Below, piece after piece: positions 17,089-25,631 of a stretch of 64,000 bases of DNA. Source of the DNA: JAIBAJ01 sp965284645 (lineage in GTDB: Bacteria > Bacteroidota > Bacteroidia > JAIBAJ01). Each line of letters begins with the position of its first letter. The stretch's first letter is position 1. The translations under genes were made by a program, and so were the position numbers. Location of the stretch: assembly GCA_965284645.1 (NCBI GenBank), contig OZ260106.1, positions 558,001 through 622,000 of the forward strand, in the 5' to 3' direction. The notes below the pieces were generated by a model, which saw only the letters and a program-made list of their open reading frames with translations, was not told the origin of the DNA and did no database searches.

Positions 17089-18159
17089 ATGGCTGAATTG
17101 AAACTGTTGAGTCCTTACAAAAGCAAAGGACTGTCTCTCCAAAATCACATTGTAATGGCGCCAATGACCCGATGCAGGGCGATAGGCAATGTTCCGAACG
17201 AGCTCATGATGGAGTATTATGCTCAGCGTGCGGATATAGGATTAATTGTTACCGAAGGCGTTTCACCATCGCCCGAAGGCTTAGGCTATGCGCGCATTCC
17301 GGGGATTTTTAACCGAGAGCAGCTGGAAGCCTGGAAAAAGGTTAGCCAAGCCGTTCATAAAAAAGGGGCGAAAATATTTATGCAGTTGATGCATACGGGA
17401 AGGGTTGGGCATGAGGCGAATTTGCCCAAGGGTTTTTATTTGATTGGTCCGAGTTCGCAAAAGCCAAGTGGGAAAATTTATACCGACTCCAAGCAGATGC
17501 AGGACAATTCCCAGCCTTTGGCCCTAACAACAGAAGGGGTAGATAAGGTGGTAAATGCCTTTGTGGAAGCGGGAAAGAATGCCATTCAAGCGGGTTTTGA
17601 CGGGGTAGAATTGCATTCGGCCAATGGTTATTTGTTGGAACAGTTTCTGAACCCCATTGTAAATAACCGGGATGATAGCTTTGGAAGGAGCATCGAAAGT
17701 CGGTGTAGGTTTGTGTTGGATATTGTGGAGAAGTTGGATAAAGCTATTGGAAAGGAGCGAATTGGTATCCGTTTTTCGCCTTACTCCACTTATAATGATA
17801 TGGCCGCTTACCCTGTTGATGAGGTGTATCAAACCTATACCTATTTGGCCCAGAAACTGCAGCAGATGGACATTGCCTATATCCATTTGTCTATCAACCC
17901 AAGTATGGAAGAGCGCACCTTGAATGGTATTCGGGAAGCTTTTACCAATACCTTGATTTTGTGCAATGGACTTACACCAGAAAGCGGCGAAGAACTGCTA
18001 CAAAAAGGGAAAGCCGATTTGGTAGCCTTTGGGAAAAGTCTGTTGGCCAATCCGGATTTCGCTAAAAAGGTGGAAAAAGGTTTGCCCTTGAATACCGCCG
18101 ATAATGCCAGCTTCTATACGGCTGATGCAATAGGCTACACGGATTATAAAGGAATTTAG
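17089..18159 (+). CDS. Alkene reductase, Old Yellow Enzyme family
   Basis: A 356-residue FMN enzyme expected to reduce activated C=C bonds with NAD(P)H. Family marks: NHIVMAPMTRCRA at the N-terminus, MQLMHTGRVGH, the active-site VELHSANGYLLEQFLNP (His and Asn bind the substrate carbonyl, Tyr donates the proton), NNRDDSFG and the C-terminal FMN phosphate site AFGKSLLANPDF. It resembles the classical NemA-type group. The physiological substrate is unknown. The start at 17089 is supported by a promoter box between it and the upstream ATG at 17062. Confidence 0.9.
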   Translation: MAELKLLSPYKSKGLSLQNHIVMAPMTRCRAIGNVPNELMMEYYAQRADIGLIVTEGVSPSPEGLGYARIPGIFNREQLEAWKKVSQAVHKKGAKIFMQLMHTGRVGHEANLPKGFYLIGPSSQKPSGKIYTDSKQMQDNSQPLALTTEGVDKVVNAFVEAGKNAIQAGFDGVELHSANGYLLEQFLNPIVNNRDDSFGRSIESRCRFVLDIVEKLDKAIGKERIGIRFSPYSTYNDMAAYPVDEVYQTYTYLAQKLQQMDIAYIHLSINPSMEERTLNGIREAFTNTLILCNGLTPESGEELLQKGKADLVAFGKSLLANPDFAKKVEKGLPLNTADNASFYTADAIGYTDYKGI

Positions 18160-18221
18160 GCTCGGAACTTTTTAAGATAAATCGTTTTGAAGCAGGATAA
18201 GCATCAACCAAATGTTGCTTT

Positions 18222-18320
18222 ATTTAACCCAAATTCCGCATTAGAAATGCTATATTGTTATCAACACAATTAAATAAAGTAGTTCGGAATTAAAAATTCT
18301 CCTGTCGATTAAGTTGAGAA
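18222..18320 (+). repeat. AT-rich intergenic repeat, degraded copy
   Basis: Shares ttaacccaaattccgcatta, AGAAATGC, gttatcaa and aaagtagttcggaatta with the block at 2013-2376. The middle is shortened. Confidence 0.55.
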
Positions 18321-18352
18321 TAAAATTAAGCTGAATTGGCTTAAAGCTCTTA

Positions 18353-18420
18353 GCACCTTTAGGTGCGGCATGTTTATAGAATAAAAAACAACAAGGATTC
18401 ACCTTAAGCACCAGAGGTGC
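18353..18420 (+). repeat. Pair of small hairpin repeats
   Basis: GCACCTTTAGGTGC (18353-18366) followed by GGCATGTTTATAGAA, and GCACCAGAGGTGC (18408-18420) followed by GACATATG. The two six- and five-base stems differ in the loop only. Repeats of this form are common between genes in Bacteroidota. Confidence 0.5.
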
Positions 18421-18780
18421 GACATATGATTGGTTTTACCAATGCTAAGGATACAAAATAACAGTCCAATTCTTCAACTAAAAACAACAATAAAATTAGA
18501 CGAAATATGATGTTCATTCGGGGTTAGAATAGACATACCGCTCCCCTGGAGCTCGCATGAATCCAATCCAATATTTTAACCTATACACATAACGCAGCTA
18601 CGCAGCTTTACACCCAATTTCAGATTAGAAATTTTCAATTCAAACCAAAACAATTATTCTATTGTATAATCTAGGTTTTATTCTGCATTTTGCCAGTAAT
18701 TTGCCAGTTGCTATGCCGTAGCTGTTTGTAATTGTATACTTTCGGTTACTGCTAAATGAAAATTCTATTAGTTTAATCCG

Positions 18781-19260
18781 TTGAAAACCATAAAATTACC
18801 ACTTACTGAAGCAGAAAAGACTAGCCTGAAGGCTCATAAACTGAGACCATTGCAATTGCTCGATTTTGCAAGCGACGAAATAGAAGTGTTGCTAGGAGTG
18901 CCCACCGAAAGGGCAATGGAATTAAGGGCTTTGGTGGAATTTCAGACTTTAGATTCAGTGGGTATTCGATTTGCCCAAGATTTGGTTTTCCTTGGTTATT
19001 TTTCGATTGCTGCACTACAAGGAACAACGGGTTGGGAACTTACCGATGCCTATGAGCAGAAAATAGGGTATTGGGTAGACCCCTGTGTAGAAGACCAATT
19101 TAGACTGATTAGCCATGTAGCCAATACCGGCGATAGGAGCAAAAAGTGGTGGGATTTTACAAACGAAAGAAAAACGTACCGATTGGAAAATGGATACCCG
19201 AATAGCAGGCCCCAAAAGGCTTGGCACCAGACCTTGGACAAGGATACAAAAAAGAAATAG
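18781..19260 (+). CDS. Cdd1 / pathogenicity-locus family helix-hairpin-helix protein
   Basis: A 159-residue protein. The central segment VGIRFAQDLVFLGYFSIAALQG resembles a helix-hairpin-helix DNA-binding motif. The C-terminal half (QKIGYWVDPCVEDQF, with VDPCVED, then KKWWDFTNERK) matches the Cdd1 family, in which a conserved VDxCV and a KWWxW segment occur. The only usable start is TTG at 18781; the ATG at 18755 is stopped after six codons. The molecular role of Cdd1 proteins is not established. It lies between repeats and a Crp/Fnr gene. Confidence 0.75.
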   Translation: MKTIKLPLTEAEKTSLKAHKLRPLQLLDFASDEIEVLLGVPTERAMELRALVEFQTLDSVGIRFAQDLVFLGYFSIAALQGTTGWELTDAYEQKIGYWVDPCVEDQFRLISHVANTGDRSKKWWDFTNERKTYRLENGYPNSRPQKAWHQTLDKDTKKK

Positions 19261-19338
19261 TTCGGATAGGAATAGGCGCACGAATCGTCGATTTCATGAA
19301 AAATTCGTTTTATCTTTCCACCCTTTTCCAATTGTTCC

Positions 19339-19914
19339 ATGGATTTAACTCCCTTTTTAGCACCATTAAACCTGCCCTCTTTTGGTGAAGGGGTTTTGGA
19401 GGAAATGCTACGGATAGGCTCCTTTAAAGAAGTGAAGTCCAATACCGTTTTGATTGGTCCGGGGGAGGTAAACGACACCTTGTTTATCGTTGTGAAAGGA
19501 GGATTTGTTTGCCGGTATATTGACGAAGAAAAGGAGGTTTACAAAACAATCAATTTCTATTTAGACGATATTCATCCTTTTATGGCTTGTATAGATAGTT
19601 TTTTTGACGGAAATCCTACCCATTGCGAATTAAGGGCTATTGCCAACTCTTTGGTACTAACTTTTCCCAAGGTGGCCTTGGAAGCTTTGAAAAGTAAGGA
19701 TGAAGGACTGAATCAGTTCTTTGTTTCAACGGTTATCAAGGCATTGACAGAAGAAAATGATTTGAAACTCAAGATTATTGCCTACAGTTCGGAGGATCTT
19801 TATATGTATTTCCTCAAAAACCTTCCTTCCTTGATACAAAAAGTGCCCTCCAAATACATTGCCGAGCTGATGGGTATTTCGCCGGAGTGGCTTTCAAAAT
19901 TAAAAAGGAAATAA
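19339..19914 (+). CDS. Crp/Fnr-family transcriptional regulator
   Basis: A 191-residue protein with an N-terminal cyclic-nucleotide-binding-like barrel (FKEVKSNTVLIGPGEVNDTLFIVVKGGF, about residues 29-56) and a short C-terminal helix-turn-helix (KYIAELMGISPEWLSKLKRK). The phosphate-binding cassette of true Crp is not evident, as in many Bacteroidota members, so the ligand is unknown. It lies 143 bases upstream of the PhlG-flavoprotein fusion gene on the same strand, with a perfect palindrome between them, and may regulate it. That last point is inference. Confidence 0.85.
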   Translation: MDLTPFLAPLNLPSFGEGVLEEMLRIGSFKEVKSNTVLIGPGEVNDTLFIVVKGGFVCRYIDEEKEVYKTINFYLDDIHPFMACIDSFFDGNPTHCELRAIANSLVLTFPKVALEALKSKDEGLNQFFVSTVIKALTEENDLKLKIIAYSSEDLYMYFLKNLPSLIQKVPSKYIAELMGISPEWLSKLKRK

Positions 19915-19990
19915 TACCGAATAGGCCTTAGCGATCGTACATTTTTATCCTTGCTTGTAGCTGGGGTTTTGAAATCAAATGGCCATATTT

Positions 19991-20036
19991 CTTGAATTAA
20001 TTCAAGTGTCGGGGTGGACGAGTAAACCTACTTTTG
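19991..20036 (+). promoter_or_regulatory. Palindromic operator and -7 box of the fusion gene
   Basis: CTTGAATTAATTCAAG (19991-20006) is a perfect 16-bp palindrome. It ends 22 bases before TACTTTTG (20029-20036), a TAnnTTTG match, so it overlaps where -33 would lie. No other TTG is in the right place, so the site may be both -33 element and regulator target. The ATG follows at 20058. Confidence 0.6.
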
Positions 20037-20057
20037 TAGTTGTATAGAACGAAAACC

Positions 20058-22208
20058 ATGGCCAAATCCTATTTAGGGTATTCAAACGAGGACAGAAAAG
20101 GAGAAATTGCCTCTTTTTACAATGAAGAAATTTGTCAGGCAACGGAGGAAATCAAACGGGTTTGCCAAATGCAACCTTTGGCCGAGGGAAGTTTGCCTGA
20201 TTTCGACTTGGCGTATAAGCTTGAAGGCAGTGGCTATAGTTTAAATGAAAATGGATATACCCTTAGCAAAGATGGTAGCATACGGGTAGCGGCTTTAACC
20301 GACATGCCAGGGGTAACACCTAAAATGTGGGATTGGTGGTTTGGGTGGCATGGTTGTCAAGATCAGCGGTATAAGCTTTGGCATCCCAAGGCCCATGTTT
20401 CGGCTAGGTGGGAAGATGGTAGGAGCGACCTTTGTTACATTGGGCGCAACTCCATCATTCGAGAATACATTGGTTCAAATTTGTTGGACGCCTCCATACA
20501 GTTCAAATCGCCCTTGGAATTTGGCTTTTCGGCCGAATCGCTGAATGCTAAGGAAAGGCAGTTGTTTATTTGTGCCCGAATCGGACATCCTACCATGCCC
20601 ATCGACTTTGGCTATTTAATCCATCAGGTGAGGCTTACCGAAAGAGGTTCCGAAATGCGTTCTCGTTTTTGGCTTGGGGGGGAATACATCGGTAGCAGAG
20701 GAAATTTCAAGCTTCCGGATTGGGCTTTGCAACTGGGTAAAACCTTAAAAACCTTGCCCAATCATTTTGCACAGGATTTATTGGTGCATTGCAGCGAGGA
20801 AATGGGCCACTTAGCAAGGTTTCTTCCAGAGCTTTACCAGGCTTTTCATACCAATGAATTTGCCATTTCTGGTCAAACCATCCTTCCCGAGCAGACTACT
20901 TTTGATTCGGTAGTGATGGGGACTTTGTTCAATAAATGGGATTCAGGAAAGCGGCCGGCCATAGTGGTTGAGCCGAGAACCGTTGAAGATGTTATCCAAA
21001 CCGTGAAATATGCCAAACGCATTGGAAAGAAAATCGCTATAAGTTCCGGTGGACATAGTTTCAGTGCCAATTTTATTCGGGAGGGCAGTCTGTTGATGTT
21101 GATGAAGCATTTCAACAAGTATTCCATCAACAAAGAATTTTTGGTTGCCCAAGCAGGTCCTGGGGTTGGTGGCAGTGATTTAATGAAAGCCTTGTATGAC
21201 AAATCCTTGTTTTTCCCGGCTGGTCATTGCAAAGGGGTTTGCATCGGAGGATATTTGCTCCAGGGCGGATATGGTTGGAATGGTCGTAAATTGGGGATAG
21301 CTTGCCAGCATATTTTGGCTATGGATATTGTTACGGCCAATGGCGAACTCGTGCATGCCAACGAAAACGAAAATGCCGATTTGTTTTGGGCGGCTAGAGG
21401 TTCAGGGCCCGGCTTCTTTGGTATTGTCGTTAAATTTTATCTCCAACTTTTTCCCTTGCCAAAGTACCGAGGGGTGCTATTCCAAACCTTTGCCATGAAA
21501 GATATGGAAGCGACTTACCGTTGGGCGCATAGCATTGGTCCGGAGGTGTCGAAAGCGGTTGAGTTTCAAATGTTGATGAACCGCAATGTTATGGGTTTTA
21601 TGGGGCCGGGAATGGAGGTTTTGGCACCCATTTTTGCCGATACCAAGGAAGAGTTTGAGGAGGCAAAACGGTTTATCCAGGAAAGTCCTATCCGAAAAAA
21701 GGCCAAACTTACGCTGCCTTGTTTTGACCCGGGAATAGAGTTGATGTACCGTTCCGTGATGCTACATTATCCGGAGAACCACCATTGGGGAGTAGACAAT
21801 ATGTGGACCCATGCCAGTATAGACGAATTGATGCCCTTTATCCGGGAAATTTCCCAAACCTTACCACCGGCTCCTTCTCACTTTTTATGGCTCAATTGGC
21901 AGCCCGATCAAGTGCCCAACCACATGGCCCACAGCAAGGAAGATAAGCTGTATTTGGCTTTATACTCCTGTTGGAAAAGTCCCAACGATACGGCAAAATA
22001 TGGGAAATGGGCTTTCGAAACCATGCGTATAATGGAGCATTTATCCTCGGGAATCCAATTGGCCGACGAAGGGCTGCATCAACGTACCTTTCGTTTTATG
22101 AGCGATGCCAATTTGGAAACTGTTCAGTCGATTCGCGCCAAATGGGACCCAGACGCCTTGTTTTTTGAGTGGCATTCCAAACCTGCTGTGCTTCAAAAAG
22201 TTCGGTAG
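20058..22208 (+). CDS. Fusion protein: PhlG-type C-C hydrolase domain plus berberine-bridge-type FAD oxidoreductase
   Basis: A 716-residue protein with two enzyme halves. Residues about 1-275 resemble the zinc hydrolase PhlG, which cleaves the C-C bond of diacetylphloroglucinol: WWFGWHGC, YKLWHPKAH and the HCSEEMGHLARFLPEL segment (H244, E247/E248) fit its metal-site motifs. Residues about 298-480 are a PCMH-type FAD domain with ISSGGHSFSANF (H333) and FPAGHCKGVCIGGYLLQGG (C391); these positions match the His and Cys that attach FAD doubly in berberine-bridge-like oxidases. The end (LETVQSIRAKWDPDALF) is BBE-like. No signal peptide. The ATG at 20058 follows a promoter box; the TTG at 20040 is rejected. 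Substrate unknown. Confidence 0.8.
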   Translation: MAKSYLGYSNEDRKGEIASFYNEEICQATEEIKRVCQMQPLAEGSLPDFDLAYKLEGSGYSLNENGYTLSKDGSIRVAALTDMPGVTPKMWDWWFGWHGCQDQRYKLWHPKAHVSARWEDGRSDLCYIGRNSIIREYIGSNLLDASIQFKSPLEFGFSAESLNAKERQLFICARIGHPTMPIDFGYLIHQVRLTERGSEMRSRFWLGGEYIGSRGNFKLPDWALQLGKTLKTLPNHFAQDLLVHCSEEMGHLARFLPELYQAFHTNEFAISGQTILPEQTTFDSVVMGTLFNKWDSGKRPAIVVEPRTVEDVIQTVKYAKRIGKKIAISSGGHSFSANFIREGSLLMLMKHFNKYSINKEFLVAQAGPGVGGSDLMKALYDKSLFFPAGHCKGVCIGGYLLQGGYGWNGRKLGIACQHILAMDIVTANGELVHANENENADLFWAARGSGPGFFGIVVKFYLQLFPLPKYRGVLFQTFAMKDMEATYRWAHSIGPEVSKAVEFQMLMNRNVMGFMGPGMEVLAPIFADTKEEFEEAKRFIQESPIRKKAKLTLPCFDPGIELMYRSVMLHYPENHHWGVDNMWTHASIDELMPFIREISQTLPPAPSHFLWLNWQPDQVPNHMAHSKEDKLYLALYSCWKSPNDTAKYGKWAFETMRIMEHLSSGIQLADEGLHQRTFRFMSDANLETVQSIRAKWDPDALFFEWHSKPAVLQKVR

Positions 22209-22228
22209 ATGGAATTGCTTTTTGATTT

Positions 22229-22296
22229 GGCGGGTCCCCAACCGCCAATAACACAGCTGCGATGGACTAAAAATGGTGTAAGGGCGGTTGGGGACC
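22229..22296 (-). repeat. Solitary terminal hairpin of the GC-rich repeat, copy C
   Basis: Only the hairpin end of the element is present, in reverse orientation: GGCGGGT, then CCCCAACCGCC (22236-22246), a 36-base loop, and GGCGGTTGGGG (22283-22293). The 11-bp stem is perfect and its sequence differs from most other copies. It begins 20 bases after the fusion-gene stop and could act as an mRNA 3-prime structure. Confidence 0.7.
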
Positions 22297-22377
22297 AGCA
22301 AAAAAAATGAACACTAAAAAGAATTCCAGCTAAGGTCGAATTGAGTGCGGTATCTTGTTTTTCAATACTTTAGCTGC

Positions 22378-24129
22378 ATGATGTTGAAACGAATCTTCCT
22401 TTTTGTCTTCATACTGTTGGGTTATAGCGGATTTACCCAAAACTTGCCCCATTCCTTGAGTCCAGCTGAGGAAAAAGCCATGCCGGCCTACCTCGAGTCG
22501 TTTCACCATAAAAGCGCCCAGGCTGGAGGTTTGTTGGTGTTTGACCCGCCTACTTCGCCTGTTAGAGCGGCGGCCGAATGGGAAGAAATTGACGGACTTT
22601 TGGTGGCCTGGACCAGTTACCTGCCTACCGTGAGGGACATTATTCGCTGGGCCCGCCTGGAAACTACGGTGTGGGTGGTTTGCGACGATAGTATGGCAGT
22701 AAAAACTAGTCTAACCAACAACAATATTCCGCTTTCTAATATTCGTTACCTCGAGGTGCCATTTAACTCGGTTTGGTCAAGAGATTATGGGCAATGGAAT
22801 GTGTATACGAATGCGGTGGACTCGCTTTACATGGTGGATTGGATTTACAATCGGCCCCGTCCCGACGATGATTTGGTGCCTGAAAAGCTATCGGATGCTA
22901 CCCAAATTCCGATGTTTTCACTCACCCAAACACCCAACGATTTGGTGCATACGGGTGGCAATTTTATGGTGGATGGTTATGGAACGGCTTTTTCGTCGGA
23001 GTTGATATTGGACGAAAACCCAACGAAAACCGCGGCACAGATTGATACCATAATGAAGCGCTTTATGGGTATCGAACGGTATGTAAGAATGCCAACTTTG
23101 CCTTACGACGGCATTCACCACATAGATATGCACTTGAAGCTACTCGATGAAGAAACTTTGCTTTGGGGCGAGTATCCGGCGGGAGTGGCTGATGGACCGC
23201 AGATTGAAGCCAATTTGCAATACGTACAAAACAATTATCCTTCGGTTTTTGGCACCCCTTACAAAATTGTGCGAATACCTAGTCCGCCCGAAATTTGGAA
23301 CGGCAACCCCTATTACCCTGATGATCAAGGGGCTTACCTCACTTACACCAATGCGGTTTTTGTAAACAAAACGGTGCTGGTTACCCAATATTATGAGGAA
23401 TACGATACCACGGCCTTGCGTATTTGGGAATCGGCTTTGCCTGGTTATAAAATCCAGTTTATCGATTGCAACGATATTATTCAAGCCAGCGGGGCCTTGC
23501 ATTGCATTACCAAAGAAGTGATGTCGGCCGACCCTTTGTTGATTACACATCAAGCCTTGGACGACACTTACAACACCGCTTCACCCTACCAAGTAGATGC
23601 TTGGATAAAGCACCGCAGCGGAATTGCGAGTGCAACACTATACTACACCACCGATACTTCCCAAGCCTACCAAGCCGTGGCTATGAACCTAACCAATGCC
23701 AATACCGACACTTGGACAGGTTTTATTCCGGCACAAGCTGCGGGAACCGAAGTGTTTTACTATGTAGCGGCTCAAAGTAATTCAGGAAAAACCCAAGTGA
23801 GACCCATGCCTGCTCCGGACGGGTATTGGAATTTTGAGGTTTTAGGGCCTGTTTCCGTATCAGCACCAATAGCCGAATTGAATTTAAACCTCTTTCCAAA
23901 CCCAAGCAAAGGAATTGTTTGTTTGGAGCTTAACTTGGAGTATGGAAGCAGTGTTCAGGCTAGCGTTTTCAATGGATTGGGACAGAAGGTTGGTCAATTT
24001 TCACCCGGATTATTAAATACTGGAAACAAGAAATTGTTTTTGGATACATCAACCTTGCCTACTGGATTATATACCGTAAGTGTTGAAAGCGAACAAGGTA
24101 AAAAATCATTAAAACTAGGCGTTAAGTAA
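22378..24129 (+). CDS. Secreted agmatine/peptidylarginine deiminase-family protein with T9SS sorting domain
   Basis: About 583 residues. A signal peptide (MMLKRIFLFVFILLGYSGFTQ) precedes a PF04371-type deiminase domain: VWSRDYGQW, DLVHTGGNFMVDGYG, HIDMHLKLLD and the nucleophile Cys in SGALHCITKEV. This family hydrolyses a guanidino group, as in agmatine deiminase or Porphyromonas peptidylarginine deiminase. After a short beta-rich domain comes a type A T9SS C-terminal domain (NLFPNPSKGIVCLEL to LPTGLYTVSV). The substrate, agmatine or protein arginine, cannot be told. A second ATG at 22381 is equally possible. Confidence 0.87.
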   Translation: MMLKRIFLFVFILLGYSGFTQNLPHSLSPAEEKAMPAYLESFHHKSAQAGGLLVFDPPTSPVRAAAEWEEIDGLLVAWTSYLPTVRDIIRWARLETTVWVVCDDSMAVKTSLTNNNIPLSNIRYLEVPFNSVWSRDYGQWNVYTNAVDSLYMVDWIYNRPRPDDDLVPEKLSDATQIPMFSLTQTPNDLVHTGGNFMVDGYGTAFSSELILDENPTKTAAQIDTIMKRFMGIERYVRMPTLPYDGIHHIDMHLKLLDEETLLWGEYPAGVADGPQIEANLQYVQNNYPSVFGTPYKIVRIPSPPEIWNGNPYYPDDQGAYLTYTNAVFVNKTVLVTQYYEEYDTTALRIWESALPGYKIQFIDCNDIIQASGALHCITKEVMSADPLLITHQALDDTYNTASPYQVDAWIKHRSGIASATLYYTTDTSQAYQAVAMNLTNANTDTWTGFIPAQAAGTEVFYYVAAQSNSGKTQVRPMPAPDGYWNFEVLGPVSVSAPIAELNLNLFPNPSKGIVCLELNLEYGSSVQASVFNGLGQKVGQFSPGLLNTGNKKLFLDTSTLPTGLYTVSVESEQGKKSLKLGVK

Positions 24130-24282
24130 TTCCTTGATTTTCATTTTCCAAAAGCAAGTATAAAAACCTAAACACCTTTTCCGATAAATTCCGCTTGTTC
24201 TTACATTTCACTTTGGCGAAAAAGCAGATGGTTGTTTGTCTGCCTATCCATTTGTGCATTTGTGGCTACAATTTTTACCTCC
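24130..24282. other. Short gene-free lead-in to the repeat array
   Basis: AT-rich sequence with no supported gene. Its last part has degenerate array units (TTTGTGCATTTGTGGCTACA near 24251) that fade into the array proper. Confidence 0.4.
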
Positions 24283-25600
24283 TTTCGTGAATTCGCGGTC
24301 TGTATCTTCTTAGCCTCCCATTCGTGAATTCGCGGCTACAATTTCCCCATCACAAGATTCGTGAATTCGCGTTCAGCATCTCCTTGGCTTCCCTTTCGTG
24401 AATTCGCGACCCATATTATTCATCCTCCAATTCGTAAATTCGCGGTCTGCATTTCCTTCCCTTTCGTGAATTCGTGGCATTTTTTCTCAAATTCGTGAAT
24501 TCGCGACCCATATTATTCATCCTCCAATTCGTGAATTCGCGGTCTGCATTTCCTTCCCATTCGTGAATTCGCGACCCATATTTTTCATCCTCCAATTCGT
24601 GAATTCGCGGTCTGTATTTCCTTACCTTCCCTTTCGTGAATTCGTGGCTACAATTTCCCTATCACAAGATTCGTGAATTCGCGTTCAGCATTTCCTTACC
24701 TTCCCTTTCGTGAATTCGCAACCCATATTATTCATCCTCCAATTCGTGAATTCGCGGTCTGTATTTCCTTACCTTCCCTTTCGTGAATTCGTGGCTACAA
24801 TTTCCCTATCACAAGATTCGTGAATTCGCGTTCAGCATTTCCTTACCTTCCCTTTCGTGAATTCGCAACCCATATTATTCATCCTCCAATTCGTGAATTC
24901 GCGGTCTGTATTTCCTTACCTTCCCTTTCGTGAATTCGTGGCTACAATTTCCCTATCACAAGATTCGTGAATTCGCGTTCAGCATTTCCTTACCTTCCCT
25001 TTCGTGAATTCGCAACCCATATTATTCATCCTCCAATTCGTGAATTCGCGTTCAGCATTTCCTTACCTTCCCTTTCGTGAATTCGTGGCTACAATTTCCC
25101 TATCACAAGATTCGTGAATTCGCGTTCAGCATTTCCTTACCTTCCCATTCGTGAATTCGCGGTCTGTATTTCCTTCCCTTTCGTGAATTCGTGGCATTTT
25201 TTCTCAAATTCGTGAATTCGTGGTCCACATTTTTTAACCTCCAATTCGTGAATTCGCATTCGGCATTTCCGTGTCCTTCCATTCGTGAATTAGCAATCCA
25301 CATTTTTCAACCTCCAATTGGTGAATTCATGGTCTGCATTTCATTACCTTTCGTGAATTAGCGGCATTTTTTCTCAAATTCGTGAATTCGCGATCCACAT
25401 TTTTTAACCTCCAATTCGTGAATTCGCGGTCTGCATTTCCTTCCCTTTCGTGAATTCGCGGCATTTTTTCTCAAATTCGTGAACTACCGGCAAAAATTTT
25501 TCCTCACTAGGCTCGTGCATTCTCGGCTCCCTTGTCCTTGTCCTCCCTTTCTTTCTTCGCGGCTATTCTTGCTTTTAACTAAACTCGTGAATTCGCGGTC
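24283..25600 (+). repeat. Interspersed short-repeat array with 147-bp higher-order period
   Basis: About 37 copies of the core TTCGTGAATTCGCGG, separated by 14-25 bases of pyrimidine-rich spacer. Between 24609 and 25049 four different spacer types (beginning ggtctgtattt, tggctacaattt, ttcagcattt, aacccatatta) repeat in fixed order, giving a 147-bp unit that recurs three times with no difference seen by eye. Outside this the units diverge and the core decays (TGAATTAGC, TGAACTACC). The core is nearly self-complementary around GAATTC. Spacers are shared among units, so it is not a CRISPR array. It fills the gap between two genes transcribed toward each other. Confidence 0.9.
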
Positions 25601-25631
25601 CGCAATTCTTTGTTATCTATTCCGTGGAATC

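Larger units (their letters stand above)
18160..18780. other. Gene-free stretch with several short repeats
   Basis: About 620 bases without a supported gene. It holds a degraded AT-rich repeat (18222-18320), two small hairpin repeats (18353-18420), a stretch with a CCCCTGGAG motif near 18543, and a direct repeat GCAGCTACGCAGCT near 18595. The last 100 bases should hold the promoter of the next gene. Confidence 0.5.

Noticed and set aside
25103..25303. Minus-strand frame in the first array
   Set aside because: Translation of the repeat core (EFTN-like units) with no independent support.
24283..25600. CRISPR array
   Set aside because: Repeats are short (about 15 bases) and variable, the intervening segments are shared among units, and no cas genes are near.
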